Positions 51,079 through 64,000 of a stretch of 64,000 nucleotides of DNA are shown here, piece after piece. Numbering within the stretch: position 1 is the stretch's first letter; each line of letters opens with the position of its first letter. Under the pieces are notes generated by a model. That model searched no databases, was not told the DNA's origin, and saw only the letters and a program-made list of their open reading frames with translations. The position numbers and the translations under genes are program-made. Source of the stretch: Muscardinus avellanarius (Eukaryota > Chordata > Mammalia > Rodentia > Gliridae); contig OY726561.1 of NCBI GenBank assembly GCA_963383645.1, positions 138,768,727-138,832,726 of the forward strand, written 5' to 3'.

Positions 51079-53049
51079 CGCTGTATGGGATCGGAAGGTC
51101 CTAAAGAATTCTGGTGAAATGAAAAAGAGCAGCCGACAGTGTCTCCTCCTCCCGCGTGCCCGCTGGCTGGGTGCACCCAGCTGTTTCTCCAGTGTCGGCG
51201 CTGGTCACTCACCCACAGCACACTGGCTCGGCTGGGCCGCCCCCGCACAGACCGCACCTCACAGGGAGCTCACTGCCAGTGCCGAAGACGGCCTCAGGAT
51301 CCGGTTGGCAACCTGAGTAACAGACTTGCTTTGAAGAGGAGACTTCGGTGTCTTTCCCCTTGGCCCCTGCATCTGAATTTAGACATTTCCCTGATTAAGT
51401 CACGCCCATGTTGAAGGCCAAGTCCCCTCTGTGAGTGCTTTACCTTCTAAAGGGAAACTGTTTTCTCCTAGTTTACAATTATCCTGAGAGACCTCGAAGG
51501 TATCAGGAAATTCACACTGAGATGGGCCTGGTCCTCTAAAGCCTGCTCAGCGCAGGCAGGTTTGTCGGCTCTGCCACTTAAGCCAAAGGCCAGAAGCCTG
51601 TGCCTTCCACGGTTCCCTTTTCTGCCCTGAGCCCAGCGGGAGCCGTCCAGAAGAGATCCTATGACTTCCTCTCTGTCCACACTGAGCACCATGGCTCGAT
51701 TATACTTCACCACTTAAGCTTCCACGTTTCTAAATGACCCACTCTGGTGCTTACAGTTGACCTTCTCAGCAGAAGATAAAAGCTCAAACTCACACCAGAC
51801 TCCTGAAATCCTCTGATCCTCTGCAGTCCAGTGCGGTCTTGCCTTGCCCACCGGGTCCTCCCTGTGGACCCGGCCCTTCACCTCAGGCCTCAGGTTTCTA
51901 CCTCCCTCCCCTCCCCTCCCGCCCTGGAGGCTGTGCTGTGGGGTTGCAGTGTCACGCTGCTTCTCGGCTGAAGTTCCCAGCTTAAGGCTTGATTGACAAG
52001 ACACTGATTCTAAGAAATTTCCTCCCGCGAAGTCGTTCCTTCAACTACTACAGCATTTTGGACAGTGTTTCTTCTGCAGGGCGGATTTCACAATGGTCTC
52101 TCTAGACTGACAACTTCCCGAAGGCAAGATGCCACCTTTTCATTTCTTTATAAATCTAAACCTATGACCATGTTAACAGACAAGTATACCTTCATTAATA
52201 TCAGGGAATGGTTAAAGATTATATGCTATTAGCAATAACCATCTCTGATAATCAAAAGCCAAAGTAGTAACGCTGTCAAACAATAGTCAATAGTCATACC
52301 AAGGGTCAACTGAGCCCAAAGAAGCTTAACTATGAGGATAATGTTAGTTCAGCCACAGACCAATCAGAATTGACATTATCCAAGCCATATATTAGTATGT
52401 GAAGCAGCAGTCTGGATGTTAGTATGCACATCAGCTGTTTGGCCCATAGGACCTCTGAAAACCCTCTTTGAAGATTTTCAAATGCCAACATCAAAGGAAA
52501 CTTCTGGTGAAATTGTATCTTAATACAGGTGTATTTGAAAAATAAATGTGCAAAGATCACTATCCTCGTGTCACTCTCTTGACACAGCTTGCCAACAGTT
52601 TTGTCACCTGGTGCTTGAGGCTCTCCAGAGCAGGACGCACCTTTTTCCTACTGCCAGTAGCCCTACCTACTAAACGCACATCAATTCCCGCACCTGACAT
52701 CCTGGGTGAGGAGTGTGACGTGGCGGAGGACGGTGAAGGTCTCTAAGGCTCTTCCCTCAACTCGCTCTTGCTAGCAACCTGTCCGTGTGAGGCCTCTGCA
52801 CTCGGCCAGCACTCAGCCCACTTGGGCACCGCCCAGAGTGAAGCAGACTGGGAGGGTTTCGCAGGCTCAGGGCTGCAAGCCGCACCCCGGGAGGGCAGGC
52901 AGTGCCCTTGGTGGAGCCGGGGTCGCAGTGCCTTCTCCTCTAGGCGATGCAGAGCCCACAGCCTGGTTTCTATGTGGCCCGGCCAGCTTGTTTTTATCAT
53001 TTGAGGATCGTATACCTAATGGTACAGTATCATAAGTTCTTTTCTTTTC
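51079..53049. other. Unassigned intergenic sequence
   Basis: About 2 kb without a SINE; no gene recognised on either strand. Confidence 0.5.
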
Positions 53050-53208
53050 TGTGGTAGTGGGGATTAAACCCAGGGGTGTTCTACCTCCAGTCTATGCCCC
53101 CTAGCCCTATTTTATTTTTGAAACAGGGTCTCCCTATGTTGCTGAGGTTCATCAAGACTCTGCGATCCAAGTACTTGGATCACAGGCCGGGGCCACCATA
53201 CCCAGAGA
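53050..53208 (-). repeat. SINE, shortened left half
   Basis: tggtagtggggattaaaccc ... gatcacaggccggggccacc. Confidence 0.83.
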
Positions 53209-53358
53209 CAAATGCTTTTCTTCTCTTAATGTTTAGCTACTAAATAGTCAATAATAGCATGAAGTAGTTTAAGGTGGGGGTCGAGCCATACTGACCGCAC
53301 TGGTAGGGACCTGAGTAACCCTAGCACTAGGAAATGGAGTTAGAAACTGACATTTAGA

Positions 53359-53566
53359 AGGTGGGTGTGATGGTACTTGCCTGTAATCTCAGTTCTCAGG
53401 AGGCTAAGAGAGGAGGATCAAAAGTTCTCAGTCTCAGCAACTTAGCAAGATCCTGTTTCAAAATAACAAAAAATAAATAAAATAAGGGGCTGGGGGTAAG
53501 GCTTAGAGGTAGAACATCCCTAGGTTCAATTCTCAGTGCTGAAAAAGTAAAATTAAATTAAATTTA
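53359..53566 (+). repeat. SINE, older
   Basis: aggtgggtgtgatggtacttg ... ggggctgggggtaaggcttag ... ttcaattctcagtgctg. Confidence 0.85.
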
Positions 53567-53739
53567 GGTATCACTATATGTAAATTATCCATGCTAACTT
53601 GGATCAATGTAATACATAAAATTAAAGTTTGGGTCTGTACTGTGCCTTTTTTTTTCTTTTGAAATCAAAGATTTTTTTATGTTGACCATTCACACTAGTT
53701 AATTTTAACGGTAATAGCACTAACCGGGAGGTCACTAAC

Positions 53740-55485
53740 TTATGAAATAGTTTTATTTTTATAGTTCAAAGCTGCAATGAAAAGATGGGCACGTTTATTT
53801 CACACAAGTCAGAGTTGGAGCCTAAACGCAAAACAGAAGGGACTGATGTGCCCTTAATGCACATTTTGTCTTTGTAACAGAATAAAATCGTGACAAAACA
53901 TGGGTGTGAAACAGCAAACCACCAGACAGAGCGGTGAAGCAATGCGCCCCGCTCTCCAGCTACGAGCCAGTGAGACACGGCAGTGCACGCCCGCCTGCGT
54001 GGCCGTCTCTACTCTGCCCCGCATTTCGGCAGTAAGGACTCCAACAGTGGATATTCCCCTAGTGATGACAGCATGTCGGTGCCAACTTGCAACTGAATAA
54101 TGAATAAAAGCTGAAGAATGGTTTATTCTGAAAGTTAATAAAATACAAAATCCCCTAAGTTCAAGAAGAATTAAACCTGAAATTTGAGGCCCATTTCTCT
54201 GTAGAGAGAAACAGTCAACAGAAGAATGGATTTCTATTTTTGAATTTCTGGCACAAATTTGCCACACAGTCCAAACAAATGACTTACATCTCATCTAGTT
54301 TGTATAAAGCCTGATGGCGTTACACACAGCAAATTCATCTATGTCTCTCGCATGTCTAGTGAAGCGCAGAGAAAGTGGAGAGTGAGTGGCGGGAGCCGAG
54401 GGCCGGGGCAGAAGACGCGCCACGGAGGGCGGCCGGGTGGCCGGGCGGGCCTCCCGGGCACCTGCCTCCTGAGCTCTGCTTGGGCTGGGGCGCTTCTGGT
54501 CTTTAAGGAGAGCAGCCTCCACTTCCTAAAGAATATGCTTTAAAACACACGGACAAACAGTAAAAATAATCAAATTCAGTTTTCAGCGGAAGTATTTGGA
54601 TTTATATTTAGAGGATGACAAGATGATATTTGACAAAGCATATATTTGTATTTAACTCAAAACAGAGACATGACATTCATTATAAATTTCATTCCAGTCT
54701 TAAATCTTTTTGATGCTATGACTGTTAATTACAGACACTGTCACTGTAGCTAGAATGCCACTTGATAGCCCTGTATTAATTCTACTAAACCAAAGACTCA
54801 CGCCTTTAAAAAAGACTTAAAAAAGCAACCATTTAGACTCAACTAAGAAAAGCAAACATTTACTTCAAGTTACAGTATATGCCTTTTCAATCAATCACAA
54901 AAAGAAAGAGAACAGTGATTTGACAGTGGTCACGTCCTGTGCAAAAAACTCGCAGTACAAAATGGTAGCACAAGGTGTCTGAGCTGCTCACATTGCAAGA
55001 AAAGGGAGAACCAGTAGCTGAAACGTGGCCCTCCTGGGAAAGAGAATGCCCCTGGAAGGGTTAAGTGTACTTGTGTATTAGTAAGAAATCCCCACCACCA
55101 TAAATAGTACAATATTTAAAAATTAAAAAAAATATTTATATCTATCTAAGATAGTGTGTTTGTCCACTAGACCTTTGTAAGTGCAGACGGTGGTTCAGGT
55201 TTTGCCTTCTTTTCCTTTTTAATTAAATAACTGCCTGTACACTTAAGGAAATGTCACTCAACCGCAAAAGCCAATTTAAATCAAGGAGTATGTTATTAAA
55301 GTTGCATCATTTCATTTGGGACTGCCAGCGGTTAAAGTTTCAAATGAAGTCTTTAACATTAATGCTCACTTTCAGTCAGTGAAAAGTTAACAAGTTCCTA
55401 AATCTTCACTCTCCGCTTGAGCGTGCCCTTCCGTGTGGCCCTCGACTGCAATTCCTAGTTTGCAAATAAAAGAATGCAATATGCA
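53740..55485 (-). other. ATP2C1: ATP2C1 3' UTR (inferred extent)
   Basis: Starts after the stop codon at 55488-55486 and runs about 1.7 kb without any SINE, in contrast to its surroundings, to AATAAA hexamers at 53799-53794 and 53757-53752 (minus strand). Another AATAAA is at 54126-54121. The exact cleavage site is unknown. The AT-rich sequence contains no continuing frame. Confidence 0.65.
53794..53799 (-). terminator. ATP2C1: Candidate ATP2C1 poly(A) signal AATAAA
   Basis: tttatt on the plus strand; a second hexamer lies 42 bp further at 53757-53752. Confidence 0.6.

Positions 55486-64000
<8,515 letters not shown>

Overview
The window is mammalian nuclear DNA: intron-rich, densely packed with SINEs, microsatellites, L1 fragments and old LTR pieces, with no bacterial-type operons. 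The dominant SINE is a dimer with a 7SL/B1-like left half (gggcgtggtggcgcacgc ... gggaggctgagacaggagg), an A-rich linker and an ID (tRNA-Ala-like) right half (ggctgggggtgtagctc ... cccagtacc). This architecture is known from squirrel-lineage rodents (B1-dID, MEN-like), so a sciurid is the best guess. Many copies keep their CpGs and have perfect target-site duplications (TSDs), which suggests recent activity. Genus cannot be decided from this window.

Genes: the window holds the NEK11 - ASTE1 - ATP2C1 neighbourhood that in human lies on 3q22. (1) NEK11 runs on the minus strand. Only its first coding exon (26277-26446) is recognisable; the rest of 1-26276 is its very long first coding intron. 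(2) A CpG island at about 28.55-29.24 kb with several ETS-like sites looks like a shared bidirectional promoter for NEK11 (leftward) and ASTE1 (rightward). (3) ASTE1 on the plus strand is complete: four coding exons (30758-32062, 38798-39008, 41093-41279, 43382-43706) join in frame to 675 codons plus stop, followed by a poly(A) signal at 43949. (4) The last seven coding exons of ATP2C1 (Golgi Ca2+/Mn2+ ATPase SPCA1) lie on the minus strand from 63512 down to the stop at 55486, with a SINE-free 3' UTR reaching about 53.75 kb. Every splice site and phase I checked is consistent. The two genes are convergent with about 9.8 kb between them.

Repeats: I list about 70 SINE copies or fragments, three L1 pieces, two MLT1-type LTR pieces in opposite orientation at 2.9 and 4.0 kb, and a decayed class II (betaretrovirus-like) endogenous retrovirus at about 34.6-36.8 kb inside ASTE1 intron 2. 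The ERV has a polypurine tract, a U3 with an internal tandem repeat, integrase C-terminus and env remnants, all broken.

Most interesting observations: (a) trimeric B1-ID-ID SINEs with one outer TSD pair, so they appear to have moved as trimers; (b) repeated insertion of SINEs into the A-rich linker of older SINEs; (c) (AC)n replacing the poly(A) tail at many SINE 3' ends; (d) ASTE1 lacks the long coding A-run known as a frameshift hotspot in human mismatch-repair-deficient tumours; (e) the ATP2C1 C-terminal tail carries a GCG-encoded alanine run, and retention of the last intron would give a different short tail; (f) an ERV integrase frame broken by a 43-bp tandem duplication. I saw no clearly novel biological system; the novelty here is in SINE evolution and species-specific gene details.
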